From contig JALUTQ010000037.1 of NCBI GenBank assembly GCA_032718865.1, positions 1 to 64,000 on the forward strand: DNA of 64,000 nt. Direction: 5' to 3'. Under the pieces are notes generated by a model. It did no database searches. It had not been told where the DNA came from and saw only the letters and a list, made by a program, of their open reading frames with translations. The translations under genes were made by a program, and so were the position numbers. Below are positions 31,336-42,087 of this stretch, piece after piece. The DNA is from Tilletia caries. Its lineage: Eukaryota; Basidiomycota; Exobasidiomycetes; Tilletiales; Tilletiaceae. The first letter of the stretch is position 1; each line of letters begins with the position of its first letter.

Positions 31336-32759
31336 CAGTGATGCATATTATACTATAGTATGTCATTTTTGAAGCAGAATGTACTATAGTATATAGTATG
31401 TTTTTTTGAATTTGAGCCACATACTATCCATAGTATGCAAAAAGTATATACTATCTTCTGATAGTATACTATAGTATGCGGCGTAAATTGTATGCCACTT
31501 GAAGTCTACTATATTCAAACTATAGTATACAATGACAATTCCTGGCCGAATTATGCCTTAATATGACACTAAAATAAGGAAAGGCGTCACCTCCGCGCTC
31601 TCGGCGGAGTTCCGCGTCCTCCGCGCCTCCGTACCGCAAAACTCCGCCGATTTTCTTCCGCCGGAGGACGTCCTCCGTACCGCGGAGGCTGACAGCGGAG
31701 GGACGGACGGAGAAGTACCGCCAACGACTTGAACGCGGACGGATGGCGGAGGAGTTTGAGGTTCCCGGACTTGAGCGCGGACGGAGGTGTCGACAGCCCC
31801 AACTTCGGCGGAGTTCCGGCGGAACTCCGCGCCTCCGCGCTTACTCCGCTCTGAGACTGAAAACCCAGGGGTTACACAGGGTCTCTCCTATTGAAGGGGT
31901 CTCATAAGACGGAGTCTCGGGTTTCATATCACGTGATCGCTAGTCACACCGACGTCTCAAGACTTGAGACCCCTCTTCAAATGATTTTTTTCGCCGAGTT
32001 AAGCAAGTAACTCCAAAGTCTGAGACCAAGACTTGGGTCAGCAAGTTGGGATCGCGGAGGCGCGGAACTCCGCCGGAACTCCGCCGGAGGAAGGCGGACG
32101 GAGGTTCCCTCCTTGGAAAACTCCGCCTACCCACCGCGGACGGAGGAGGCGGCCTCGGTGAGGACCACCCTGCTACGGCGGACGGAATGATACCGGCCTT
32201 GCTGACACCACTGTCTTGGGCGGACGGAATGATCCGCCCAAAAATGAGCGCGGAGTTTTGGCGGAGGTAGGCGGGCGGAGGCGCGGAGTTCCTCCGCGCC
32301 TTTCCTTACACTAAAATTGTATTATAGGATAGAGCTAGTATGTTTTTATGACATATACAATGCACTAGAAGTATACTATAGCCCACAAATAGTATCTTTA
32401 GTATACACAAGCTCTTTGCAATCATCCTAGATACATCATATTGTGGATGTTTCTAAGATACTATTTTCATACTACTCTGAAAGTGTAATATAGTATCAAA
32501 AGAGGATACATCCAGTATATTTTTTGAGTACTATAGTACACTTGTATGCTACAGTAGGATAGTTTTAGTATGATTTTCCGCAAGTGAGGCAAAACATACT
32601 ATAGTCATACTATATTACCGCCGCCAAAACCAAATAGTATATAGTATGACCATCGAAAAAATGCTGGCAATTCGCGGTATACTATAGTATATTGCGTAAA
32701 TAGTATATACTATATAGTATACTATCGTAGGATACTATCGATAGTATGTTGCACCACTG
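31336..32759. mobile_element. hAT-type word element H (ATACTATAGTAT), nested in G
   Basis: The terminal inverted repeat is CAGTGRTGCA, 9 of 10 exact between the ends. A perfect 8-bp target duplication CACTTTAG is at 31328-31335 and 32760-32767. These are hAT hallmarks. The parts outside the inner element I are filled with ATACTATAGTAT and TAGTATACTA words in both orientations. There is no ORF, so it is a MITE-like non-autonomous element that was itself split by element I. It sits inside the G repeat, which fixes the order of insertions. Confidence 0.88.
31576..32307. mobile_element. Word element I (GGCGGAGTTCCGCC), nested in H
   Basis: The terminal inverted repeat AAGGAAAGGCG is exact at both ends, and a perfect 10-bp target duplication ACACTAAAAT is at 31566-31575 and 32308-32317. 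The 732-bp interior is very GC-rich with GGCGGAGTTCCGCC-type words. A core at 31860-32045 uses another word, GGTCTC/GAGACC. The AAGG termini, 10-bp duplication and GC-rich words match MITE A at 2323-3115, so both belong to one group, plausibly moved by a Mutator-like transposase. Confidence 0.88.
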
Positions 32760-33009
32760 CACTTTAGTCAGACTTGCGACTATGACCACTTCGGATTTTC
32801 AAAAAAAAAAAAAATGCCTACGACTAAGACTATGACTACACCAAAAAACGTGCGACTATAGTTGGAACTGAGCCCTGGTCCCGAAAACCAGTAGATTGAG
32901 AGGGTAGTAAAGAGTGGAGGACCGGACACCGGGGAGGAAAAGGAGAGAAACGGTTGAGAAAGGAGATCAAAACAGGAATGGGGTCACGGGGAGGAGAGGG
33001 AGAAGGAGT

Positions 33010-33208
33010 TTCGACTATCGCCCAGGACAACCACAGGGCCCGCATCATTCCCCGCCACTTGCAGCTTGCGATCGGGGGCGACGAGGAGCTCAAGGCGCTG
33101 ATCGGCAACGCCACGCTCTCCCAGGGTGACGTTTTGCCCTTCATCAAGCGCGAGCTTCTGCCGGCCCAGAGCGGCAAGAACAAGAAGAATCCCTCGAAGG
33201 AACTTTGA
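33010..33208 (+). pseudogene. Histone H2A C-terminal fragment
   Basis: RARIIPRHLQLAIGGDEELK and LSQGDVLPFIKRELLP are the last helices and docking region of H2A, whose family sequence is RIIPRHLQLAIRNDEEL. The DNA before it has no histone-fold sequence, so the first two thirds of the gene are missing. The tail ends NPSKEL where fungal H2A ends in SQEL or similar, so the damage-response SQ phosphorylation site is lost. IGGDEEL is also unusual. It sits directly right of the nested repeat block and was probably cut by the insertions or moved as a fragment. A stop at 33206-33208 follows. Confidence 0.75.
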
Positions 33209-33474
33209 TCGGGGCCGTCTCTTTTTCTTCTTCCTCTTCAACCTGTACCTCCACGCAAATCGTGTACCATCAGTAGTCCACAGCACAGCACAGCACAGCA
33301 ACACACACCCTTTGTTCTCCCTTTGTTCTCTAGACTCTAGAGGGAAAGAAGTGCACAGAGCACAGACCATTCTATGTACGCCGTTTCGGCGCGGAGACAG
33401 GCATCCACGGTCCGACAGGGATCCTTCCGATCGTTTTCTTCCGGCCTCCTCCTCCCGCCGACAGGCAAGGCAGT

Positions 33475-33678
33475 TTGAGCAGCTTCTTCAGGTGTGTCGA
33501 GGCTGCGTACCAGCGCGCCAATGAGGCTCTGCTCCGTTTTCTGGTCCATGGCCAACACATCATCGAGCGACTGCGCTCTTTGAAGCACAACTTCTTCCTC
33601 TCCCCATCCGACTACTTCAACTCCTTTCAGCTTCAGCGGATTGCGGAGACGAAGGGTGGGATCGACCACGTTGGTTAG
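33475..33678 (+). pseudogene. Gamma-tubulin complex component fragment
   Basis: CVEAAYQRANEALLRFL followed by ERLRSLKHNFFLSPSDYF resembles the start of the conserved C-terminal GCP domain of gamma-tubulin complex proteins. That domain has a helix AYxxAxxxLLxLL followed by LRSLKHYFLLxxGDFF. Only about 65 residues remain before a stop. No other GCP sequence is nearby. The match is from motif memory and should be confirmed by search. Confidence 0.45.
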
Positions 33679-33719
33679 CCCGCACTAGACATTTCCTCAC
33701 CTTGCAATATGCCCGCAAG

Positions 33720-34178
33720 TCAGTAAATTATCTGACCGTTTGTCGAGTCTCCTGGCAGTTGAATTGCGTTTTCGAATCGCGATGATGAATCTCCATGGTC
33801 TTTCAGAAGACCTTCGGCACCTTCCAGATCCGACTTTAAAGCTTGCACTTTGGTTCCTAGCTCGTGACGCTGGGCATGTTTCTGCCAGTTACCAGACCTT
33901 GAGCGCCTGGATCCAGAGAACCCCAAGGAAGTCGACGCCCGCAAGAATCGTGCCCGTCCGCGTTCAAAGCTGATTAATGGTCCTGTCGCAAATTGAATGG
34001 GAATGTCTAGGAAAGAACCGATCGCCGCACTACTGCGGATCTTCCAGTTCGAACCCCAAATGGCCTTCAGGAAGTTACTGGCCGCCATGTTTACTGACTG
34101 ATTTGTGTCAGGAATCGTGATAAAAGGCTGACTACTCGCAGAGGTAGTGTGCTGATTCTTGGAAGCAGTCAGTAGCAC
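33720..34178 (-). CDS. Hypothetical ORF, 152 residues
   Basis: An open frame starts MLLTASKNQHTTSASSQPF and continues with ASNFLKAIWGSNWKIRSSAA, then a basic part and a coiled-coil-like end (GTKVQALKSDLEGAEGLLKD). I recognise no domain. It may be an exon of a gene or a chance ORF in decayed repeat sequence. Confidence 0.25.
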   Translation of the reverse strand: MLLTASKNQHTTSASSQPFITIPDTNQSVNMAASNFLKAIWGSNWKIRSSAAIGSFLDIPIQFATGPLISFERGRARFLRASTSLGFSGSRRSRSGNWQKHAQRHELGTKVQALKSDLEGAEGLLKDHGDSSSRFENAIQLPGDSTNGQIIY

Positions 34179-34478
34179 TTAGCCAAGTGGTCAATTGATA
34201 TGAGGTTCGTCCACTATTCTTGTTCCGTTCCTAGTCAGCTTTCTTACCTAGAGCCCTGTACGTTTCCTCTTTAATCGTCGCGCAACGGCGGCTGGATGCA
34301 CAATTAATCTCCCCCCCCTCCCCCGGTCAGCTTCCCTTTTTAGAGCTAAAACCCAAACTTTACAGCTTGAGGGGTTAGGAGGGAAGAGCAGGGCCTACAT
34401 GATTCAATACGGCATCCACGAATCGTCATGGCATACCATTGGGAGTTCCGCTTTGTGAGTTCAGGTGAGAGTCAGGGG

Positions 34479-35321
34479 CTAGCTTTTAGTATCCGGCCGT
34501 AATACAGGAGTAAGATGCTTCAGGGCTCGGGGTGGTGTGCGAGAAGACCTTCTTGGATTGGGTTCCAACCGGAGTGGCAGCACGGGCCGTGTAGGAAAAG
34601 ACGAAAAAATCGGCAGAAAGGGAGGAAGAGACATGCGCGTCATGTGTCCAAGCCAAACGTAGGTAGACCCAGTGGACTTCACGGCCAGAAGCAATAATAC
34701 ATAAATGCGGCCCACGGAATATGATACCAGTATCTTTGGTCAAGATATACCCATCGCAAATTGGCGCTGGTATGCAGGCGTCGGTCATGAGGGCGTGCGA
34801 CCAGCTCTTAAAGACGTCGGTCGCCGGCAAGGTGGTCGTCACAGGCCGTGGCCAAATGTCGGCGGCGTGTCGGGATGTGCGTTTGACCCGTGCCTATTGC
34901 GGGCGAAGGGAGATCCCAGGAGGTCGTGACAAACGTCGCAAAGCCATCCGCTCTTCGGGTCCGCGAGAAAGTTGAGCACAGGGGACATTGCCGGCTTGGG
35001 CGGCAAGTCCTTGGGGTCAATGACGACCAGCTGTTCGGCAGTGGCAGACGCGGTGGAGATGTCGACGGTGGCTATGTGAGAGGAATGAGGGTTAGCACGG
35101 AGTGCGCTGTGAGAACGGGGAGGTTGGTTCGGGGGTCACTCACGCAAGGTCGGGTGATATCGTCCACAATGCCGCGCGATGTCGTTTCGGATCGCGGACT
35201 TGCATGCGAGGCAGATCAAAACGTTGTGTTCGGGGATGTAACGGAGCTGGATGCGCGCCAGGATCTGTGTGGGATCCGGCGATTCCTGGCTGCTGGAAGG
35301 TGTGTGTGTAGATGAAGACAT
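34479..35321 (-). pseudogene. OrsD-type double C2H2 zinc-finger gene fragment
   Basis: Start at 35321 (MSSSTHTPSSSQESP). Exon 1 (35144-35321) reads YIPEHNVLICLACKSAIRND followed by IARHCGRYH, a C2H2 finger of the orsellinic-acid-cluster protein D type. A GTGAGT intron (35072-35143) joins in phase to exon 2 with EQLVVIDPKDLPPKPAMSP and a second finger WLCDVCHDLLGSPFARNRH followed by GSNAH. The frame then stops near 34855. An adjacent frame continues (TLPATDVFKSWSHALMTDA) to 34479, which suggests a one-base lesion. OrsD-like domains are common in multicopy basidiomycete genes, some with helicase domains. The RecQ-like fragment at 28.5-29.3 kb is on the same strand further downstream. Confidence 0.65.
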
Positions 35322-35612
35322 GGGTGGATAAAATAATGGGCCCTTTGCCGTCTGGCCTTTAAAGCCTGTTGATGTTATTGCCCAGGGTTCCAACTATCTC
35401 CCGTTGTCTTCGAGAGCCGCAATTAAACACTGTACCTGTTCTTTCCTTTCATCAGTCGTCGGAATCAGACAGTACGGACAGTAGCTTTACTCAGAAAAAA
35501 CTCCAAAATTGGGAAAGATGTTTGCCATTTGCCACAGAGAAGAGAAGAAGTGCAAGTGCGGTCTGCGGATGAGGTGGGAGCTGAGGTACGTGCTTCTAAG
35601 GGAGATTGCCCT

Positions 35613-38600
35613 TCAAGATTCGACATCATCGTCATCTGCTTCTTCTCCCAGTTCTCCCTGATCTTGTACCGAGCTGCGGCTGCAGATGTACACGGCTTCC
35701 TCGATGTGTAGAGCGGCAACGACCTCGAGGATACAGTCGGCTCGAATCAGGTCCCACGCTCCGGTCCAACGCCCAACGTCCATCGACCGTGACGTTTCCT
35801 CCGTCTCAAACCGTTCAAAGAAGGCGTAGGCCTCCATCTCGTCTTCTGTGAACACTGCCAAGAACTGACTGATGCGTCCCACGTGTCTGTCGGAACCTGC
35901 ACCCTGAAACTGCAAGGTCACGCAGATGTAGGACGTCAGAATGCATCTGACGATTCGCGACATGGTAAGAGACTCCAGCAGCACATACCTTGACGACCGC
36001 AGAGCTCCTTGAATCATCCTGCTCGCAGCAGAGACCGCGAACCCGTTCGCCGCGCTCCGTCGAAAAGACGCCGTATGCGACCACTTTGCTCCTGCTTGGA
36101 GCGACATCGGCCAGCAATTCGTCGAGCCGACCCCGCTGTGAATCGCCTACGCGCTGGTGATGGTGACCGATTCTGAAAGAGAGCATTAGCTTCGGAGGAT
36201 CCGGAGGAGGCTGGGCTAAGTCCATGCCAAGTCGGATACGGGACAGCGTTACCTGCGTCCGGAGGACACACCGATGAGCCATAGCTCCGTACGGGAACCG
36301 AAATGTTGACAAGCCTTTCTTCCGGATACCGATGTGCCGTTCGCACGTCGCCTGGGATGATCCTCGGATGGAACCAAGCATCAGGATCTGCTCGGCGACA
36401 TGTAGTAAGTGATGCACTGACAGTCTGAAAGAAGTAAGTCGGAGAAGATGTAGTATACCGCATTCAACTAACGCATGGAACTGCACGCAATGAACAAAGA
36501 GCATGCTTCACTCACGTAGCACGGCCAACTGCCTTGTCTGACGATGCGTACAAGCGCTCCCAAGCCTGGACAAACGAGAGCATTAAGACTCGTACGCGAT
36601 TGACCTGGAAATGGCATAGCTCATAACATCACGATACGTCAGTTTCAGAAGGGGACAACCCTGTCGGAGGGTGAAGAAGGGGCAAACGTTACTAGCCTGA
36701 GCGACGGCCAGTCCATTTCTGCTCATGGCTAGATCGGTGCCAACAAGGAAATCGTCCAGCATTGTTCGAAAATCCGTCGGGGTTCCCAAGAAATGCAGGT
36801 AGGCTGGTAGAAAGTGATGGGAAACACTTCCCCATTCGACCATCCGATAGTTAGAGTTTCCGTGCTTCGCAATGTCGCGGGGGGCGCGTGAAGAGAACTG
36901 GGACGGGTAATTGCGACTGTTGCTGGCAATGAATTAGCCGAAGTCGATCCTCTGTGTGTCGTTCCAGCCATATTCTGATGCCAGTGGAATGTTTAGTGTC
37001 TTCCAAATCAGACACGGTACGTTCATGTTGAAGAGATGAAAGGGATCGAGGGGAAAAAATCCGGCATGCTGAAGAGGCGGGAGAAGGCGACGAGTGGGAG
37101 GGTGACAACCCCCGTATCTCTTTGTATGGCCAGACGTTGAGGACCTGGGGCCAATCCTAAACGCTCGATGGCATGCGCGTAACCGATCGTTGTTCTAGTT
37201 GGTAGGGCTTGGGGGTCATACACCGGCCGTTCTCGATTGCCGTCCAAACTCGAGAGCAACTTGCAGAGAGGAAAGTAGGGACAACCGCGAGCTCCCCGCT
37301 TCACACCGCGGATCTCGCAGCAGCGACAACCATAGAGTCCTGTATGTCCGGTGAGGCGGCTCAGCTTAGCTGAGGCTGGCTGGTCGGCCAGGACACCACC
37401 GAGGTGGACTCGTAGTTGGAACCATTCGGACGTCAACGCATCCCAAGTCGGGGCTCCTTCCTCCCCCAGCATGGCAAGTTCGGCGCAGAGGGGCCAAAAA
37501 GAAAGATTCGAGATTATCGGGATTGCTCGGACCAGGGATGAGCATCGAGACGTGTAGGTGATCGGGTTTGAAGCGAAACGCAGGCGGAAGGTTCAGGAGC
37601 TGAAGCAAGACGATCCACGCCGAGGATGGCCGGCGGTTGTCGAGGATCTGCGCCCCGTCCGTTGAGATGTAAACGACACAATCGCGAGGGTCGGCAAACG
37701 TACTGGCGTTCTCGCTGTTCGCAAAACCGTCCGTAAGATCGGCAAACAGATGGGAGACATCGGCAGGACGTCGACCGTCTTGAAACGCGTGACAGGCCTG
37801 TTGAGCGCGCTGATGTCGATATCGCAGCAGCTCAGCCCAATGAGAGTCCGAGTAATAGGCCTGAAGTCGGGGTAAAACCGGAGTGTACTGATATGTCTTG
37901 AAGGAGGTGCGGCCGTCGAGTCGGTACCGATCCAAATCACACAGGGGACAAGCGCGGAGGTCCCGATAGGGTCCAGAGAAAGACACACACGAAGAGCGGC
38001 ACATATCGTAGGTTACCGGGTTGGTTTGGCTGTGTTCCTTCACCATTTGACGAGCCTTGAACAGGTTTAGGACCTTGAAACCCTGCCCACGCAACACATC
38101 CGCGTGTCGTTCGTATGCGGCATTTGTGCCTCCCGTGTCCATCCAGGCTGTATAATGATCCAACGTGACTTTATCGTCCTCGCTGACGGTAGTGAGGAAG
38201 TCGCCGGGAGGTTCGAGTGTTTCCAAGGCCGAATCGTCCAACCGAAGACGCGCATACATAGGGTCGGCGGAGAGCACTCGTCTCAATTCGCTCCCTAGAT
38301 CCGCCGCACCCTGGTTCGATTCGTGGTCGGAAGTCAAGGTCGCAGCGAGCGCAGCGGACGTCACATCGCTTCTGATGGCCGCGCGCAGCAAAGCTTCCTC
38401 GTCGGCCAGAAGAGGATCATCGTCCGGGAGGGGAAATGCGGGAGGTGAGGACAGTCCTAGATGCGACTCATCCTCCAGGAGCCAACGTAGGTTCTGGATG
38501 TGGAAATTCAGCTGCGGCAGCCAGCTCGCTGTCGTCTACACCAACTACGCCTTCGGACCAGATGAAATAGTTCAGATCAAAAGTGCATGTATCGAGATTT

Positions 38601-39034
38601 GAGCGCGTAGGCTTAGAAATCCAACTCACCAACGCTCTGAGAACGGGCGCCGGACCCAACGACTGGGATGGGAGAACCAGAGACCGATGATGTGGCGGAG
38701 ACCGATGATGTAGCTGGGAGTGCGAGCGGATCGCCGGCTGGACTCTCGGCAACCGCTGCACTGCTCGACGCAGAGGCAGAGAGACTTGACGAGAGTCTCG
38801 CGGACGCGAAGGGAGCGGCAACCAAAGGGGGCAGGCAATTGCGGTTGTATGCGTACCGAACCCCTCTTCTTCTCGCGCAGTGCCGAAAGCGCGGGTCATG
38901 ATGATATGAGCATCTGCCGCTCGATGCCGGTTTCGCGTCGTAACAGAAACAACGCAGCCTTCTGAACCATATCGTCGAGCGCACCTGGCGTAGCAGAGGC
39001 ATACGACGTCCTTACGCAACTGTGGCACGATCAT
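35613..39034 (-). pseudogene. Tnp2/Plavaka-like transposase, copy 2
   Basis: Start at 39034: MIVPQLRKDVVCLCYARCAR, then VSVTTRNRHRAAD, the same zinc-type N-terminus as copy 1. After an intron or frame change near 38460 comes YDMCRSSCVSFSGPYRDL with a CPLCD cluster, DCVVYISTDGAQIL, AWIVLLQLLNLPPAFRFKPD and IPGPSNPDNLESFF. Then WFQLRVHLGGVLADQPASAK, the Cys motif GLYGCRCCEIRG, a segment FFPLDPFHLFNMNVPCLIW and ATCERHIGIRKKGLSTFRFP. The last reading ends DDDDVES at 35613. Frame changes near 37470, 37070 (in a run of six T) and 36000 show decay. It is diverged in sequence from copy 1, so the two are not recent duplicates. Surrounding divergent ORFs at 39.4-43.7 kb probably belong to the same element. 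Confidence 0.75.
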
Positions 39035-39362
39035 CTGTATGAAAATGGATGAGAAGCAGGGTGGGTCAAAAAAGGATGATAGCGATGAGGAGAGGACGCG
39101 CGGTGGACGGGGCGGAGATGACGCGACGTGACATGCACAATTCGAGCACAATTCGAGTGTTACCTAAGCGCCAGCCGCCAGCACACCCACACCAAGTACA
39201 CCTCACGCAACATGCCCACCTGCAACACCGCAACACGCTATCGCTCAAAACTCATTCGGGTCTCTGTCACACTGTCCACACCCGCCGATCACGAGGCAGC
39301 CGCAACGGTCTGCCTGCCAACGCGCCAACCCAACGCGAACGATTAGCCCACATCTCCTCTTC

Positions 39363-40385
39363 ATGGTACCGGAGACACAGTCCGAGACTCAGAGCGAAGA
39401 AGAAACGGACGGCATGTCCGACGCTCAGGACCCGGACAGAACGCTAGACGGACACGCAGGACCAGCGAACAGGAGCCTAACCAAGGACGTCCCCATCACC
39501 AGGAACCATTCAACTGCAACTTCGCCGGCGCACCTCCGTCCCTCCGTGTCCAACACCAGAACCTTCGACCTCAACAGACAGCTGGAACACCTCCGGCAGG
39601 CAAAAAACCAAGAGACGACCAAGCGCGCCGAGCTCGAGCAGGAAAGAGTCGGCTTGGTGGAGGCAAGGAACGCCCTGGCCGCCGATAAGCAGTGGCTTAT
39701 CGCGGAATGCGGAAGACTGAATCAAATCATCGTCCAAGAGCGGGCGCTTGCGGACACATTGCGGGATGATGTTGGACGACTACAAGAGGCGTTAGATAGC
39801 AGCGGAGGAGACCGAGAAGGGGCGTCGGACGGTGGGGCAGTCGAGCGACGAGACGGCACCATAATGGAAGCGACCATACCGGAACCACCGGACGGTCGCA
39901 GCAGTCCGCCGTGGCTGATGGACGGAACGGAGGAAGACACGTACGAGGACGCGCGGGAATACGCACGGGACACATCGTCGGGTGAATACCATGCTGACCC
40001 GTTCACGCGCGGTCGTCATCACGTGCACTCAGTGCTCAACAAGTTTGCGCCGGAAGCCAGGAAGGGCCCCTTTCTCGCACTCGTTAACCAGAACGGGATC
40101 AAGATCACTCAGCTGTCGCAACAACTGCACCAATCTCAGAGCGACAACACGCGATTGACGGCAGCGCTGGCGGTGGAACGCGAGAAAGCGGACTTCAGCA
40201 CAAAGGGGTGGATTCGAGCCCGGGCAGCCCTCGAAGGGATAGACGAACCATCATCGAGCACGCAAAATGAACCTACGACAGCACTCAACCCCAGATCCAC
40301 CGTGCAGGAAGAATGCTGCTCAGCGTTTGCAGCAAGACGGATCATTAGAGATGGCAGCGGCAAACGAAGAGGTGAGGGCCCGTGA
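39363..40385 (+). CDS. Coiled-coil accessory protein of transposon locus 2
   Basis: A 340-residue ORF is divergent from the transposase, with 328 bp between the starts. The N-terminus is Ser/Thr/Asp-rich (MVPETQSETQSEEETDGMSD). Two coiled-coil stretches follow (LRQAKNQETTKRAELEQERV; ALADTLRDDVGRLQEALDSS). The second half holds ARKGPFLALVNQNGIKITQL and a heptad-like LSQQLHQSQSDNTRLTAALA. The last 30 residues become Cys/Arg-rich. An overlapping frame reads RLQQDGSLEMAAANEEVRAR, also coiled-coil-like, so a one-base shift near 40305 probably altered the true C-terminus. No known domain. The position and coiled coils parallel the accessory gene of locus 1. Confidence 0.55.
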   Translation: MVPETQSETQSEEETDGMSDAQDPDRTLDGHAGPANRSLTKDVPITRNHSTATSPAHLRPSVSNTRTFDLNRQLEHLRQAKNQETTKRAELEQERVGLVEARNALAADKQWLIAECGRLNQIIVQERALADTLRDDVGRLQEALDSSGGDREGASDGGAVERRDGTIMEATIPEPPDGRSSPPWLMDGTEEDTYEDAREYARDTSSGEYHADPFTRGRHHVHSVLNKFAPEARKGPFLALVNQNGIKITQLSQQLHQSQSDNTRLTAALAVEREKADFSTKGWIRARAALEGIDEPSSSTQNEPTTALNPRSTVQEECCSAFAARRIIRDGSGKRRGEGP

Positions 40386-40402
40386 GGCAGCTCTGAGCTC
40401 AC

Positions 40403-40810
40403 GGTTAACCCTTGTTGGAAGCCTTGTCTTTTAACTGAACCCTTTTAACCTCCCCCTCTCAGTTTTTGTGCCCTCGAGCCAGAGTGCATCCGAACATCGT
40501 ATACTCTGATCGGACCAACTCTCTGCTTCCCATCTCCACGTATCTAGGATGCAGCGACCAGACCCTTCCCTCCCTCGAATCATAGACAGACTTGCTTCTC
40601 GACTCGTACCTCATCACTCTCGGAAAGTCTACGCCGAGAAGCCGGCATTCATTGTTACGTTCATTTATGATTGATTCAGACAACATCCCACGAGGACTTC
40701 AGTTTAGAATATAGAGGGATGATGCCAGGGGGAATAACCCATCCGCTACTGCGGCCGACATCGCCGGAATGCGCACGAGGCAGGCGAGGGCCGCAGGCTT
40801 GCGGTATCTC
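40403..40810. other. Spacer without a supported gene
   Basis: It lies between the convergent ends of the coiled-coil gene and the BED-finger gene. I see only short ORFs with no domain. Confidence 0.35.
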
Positions 40811-41843
40811 CTAAGAAGGTGGGGGCGCAGATGTATCTTGATGACCGTGTTTGGCGAGGTTTGCCGTCCGGCCGACTTTCTCATGGCGAACCGTTCCGCA
40901 CGCCGAGCAGCACCACCGCTCCCTGAGAAGGGGAAACCGGGCCGCACGATCGTGATGGGCCGGCAGAACTGCAGCGAGCGTCTCTTCGGCCTCGATTTCC
41001 TGTAAAGAAAGAGATGGGCCAGTTGTTGAACCCTTAGACCAGCGGAAAACCCCCGCGTATTCCCACGGAGGGTGACCTCCCGCGGCGATCGCTGCCATGT
41101 TCTCCCTGGCCCTCTTGCTCATGGCACGGCCACGCAACGACAACGGTGACGAGGGCGACGCTGTTGATGATGCCGATTCTGCTGGAGGAGAAGCCAACGG
41201 ACCTGAAGGCCCTGACGGCGGTGGCGGTGATTGGAAGATCGAGCCCGGAGCAACGTTCGACAAACCATCGTAAGATCCGGTTCCAGACCTTGATGGCGAA
41301 GCAGGCTGCTGTGGCGGTGGAGCGATCGTATCGTCTCGAGACGTGGAAGATGAGGCGGTGACCGGCGAGCAGACGGCAGGGGGTGGTGAGCCGCGCAACC
41401 TATCTGCTGAGATCGTAGACGGAAGCACGGGTGCGCCAGGAACAACAGCACCCTCAGCAACGCCAGCAGCTCCCGGCGCAGGAAGAGGGGCCAAGAACAG
41501 CTCGATTGTAGCTGAATCGAAGTACTGTCGCAGAGCGTCGATGACAGCACGCTGCATATCGGCCGGGGCGCGATGGAAGTAATCCCGCTGCAGATAAAGG
41601 AGCTCTGGTCAGCCGTTCGTCGCTCAGGACAGGCGAGCAACGGCGCCATACACATACCTGGATAGCAGCAAAGTCCGGTCGCAGACCGGCAGAAGTGGCG
41701 GTCTTGATAGTACGGTAGGCGGCGGAGAGAGCCTCGCGCACATCGCCGCTAAGGGTTGCCAGCACCTGCTGACTCGCCGTAGGTTCCAGCGCCGCCGTGA
41801 AGTCGAAGTTGTTCATCATCTCGTAGAACACTTTCTCGTCCAT
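40811..41843 (-). CDS. BED-type zinc-finger protein of transposon locus 2
   Basis: Exon 1 (41658-41843) starts MDEKVFYEMMNNFDFTAALE and continues with VREALSAAYRTIKTATSAGL. A GTATGT donor and CAG acceptor join it in phase to exon 2 (from 41587), RDYFHRAPADMQRAVIDALR. A long Pro/Ser-rich linker follows. The C-terminus has WCCSACGTVRHEKVGRTANL followed by AKHGHQ, a BED-like C2H2 finger (C-x2-C, GRTANLxKH, then H). A small intron near 41028-41090 is possible but its donor is poor. BED fingers are DNA-binding parts of many DNA transposons, so this is probably an element-encoded DNA-binding protein. About 310 residues; no stop inside the reading. Confidence 0.55.
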
Positions 41844-42087
41844 GTTGCTGCTCTGCTGTGAGGGAAAACGGAGGCGACAACGACGGGCGAGAGTGTATTG
41901 ATGGTCCGGTCGTTGTTGAGGCGGGCAGGGCGACATCGCGAGGTGATGCGACTGACTTAAGCAACCTTCTTTCGCAGAGTTTTCTCTTCTTCGCTCGCAC
42001 CACCTCTCTGCGCACCCGCACCACCTCCCTGCGCAACCTCTCAGCCTAGTCCGCTCCTGCCCGCCAATCGACACTCCAATACCAAAC

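Larger units (their letters stand above)
30826..32877. mobile_element. Word element G (ACTATAGTCG), split by H
   Basis: ACTATAGTCG, GACTATAG and CATAGTCG words fill 30836-31335 and return at 32760-32870 after the inserted hAT element H. With H and its duplication removed, G is about 620 bp. The left border near AGACAATAGTCGCC and the right border near GCGACTATAGTTGG look like an imperfect inverted pair, but the exact ends and target duplication are uncertain. There is no ORF. Confidence 0.6.

Noticed and set aside
30826..32877. A hAT assignment for element G from CAGGG/CCCTG near its right edge
   Set aside because: The supposed ends CAGAAAATG and CAGGGCTCA do not match beyond three bases and the flanking octamers differ (CTCTGCTC and GTCCCGAA).
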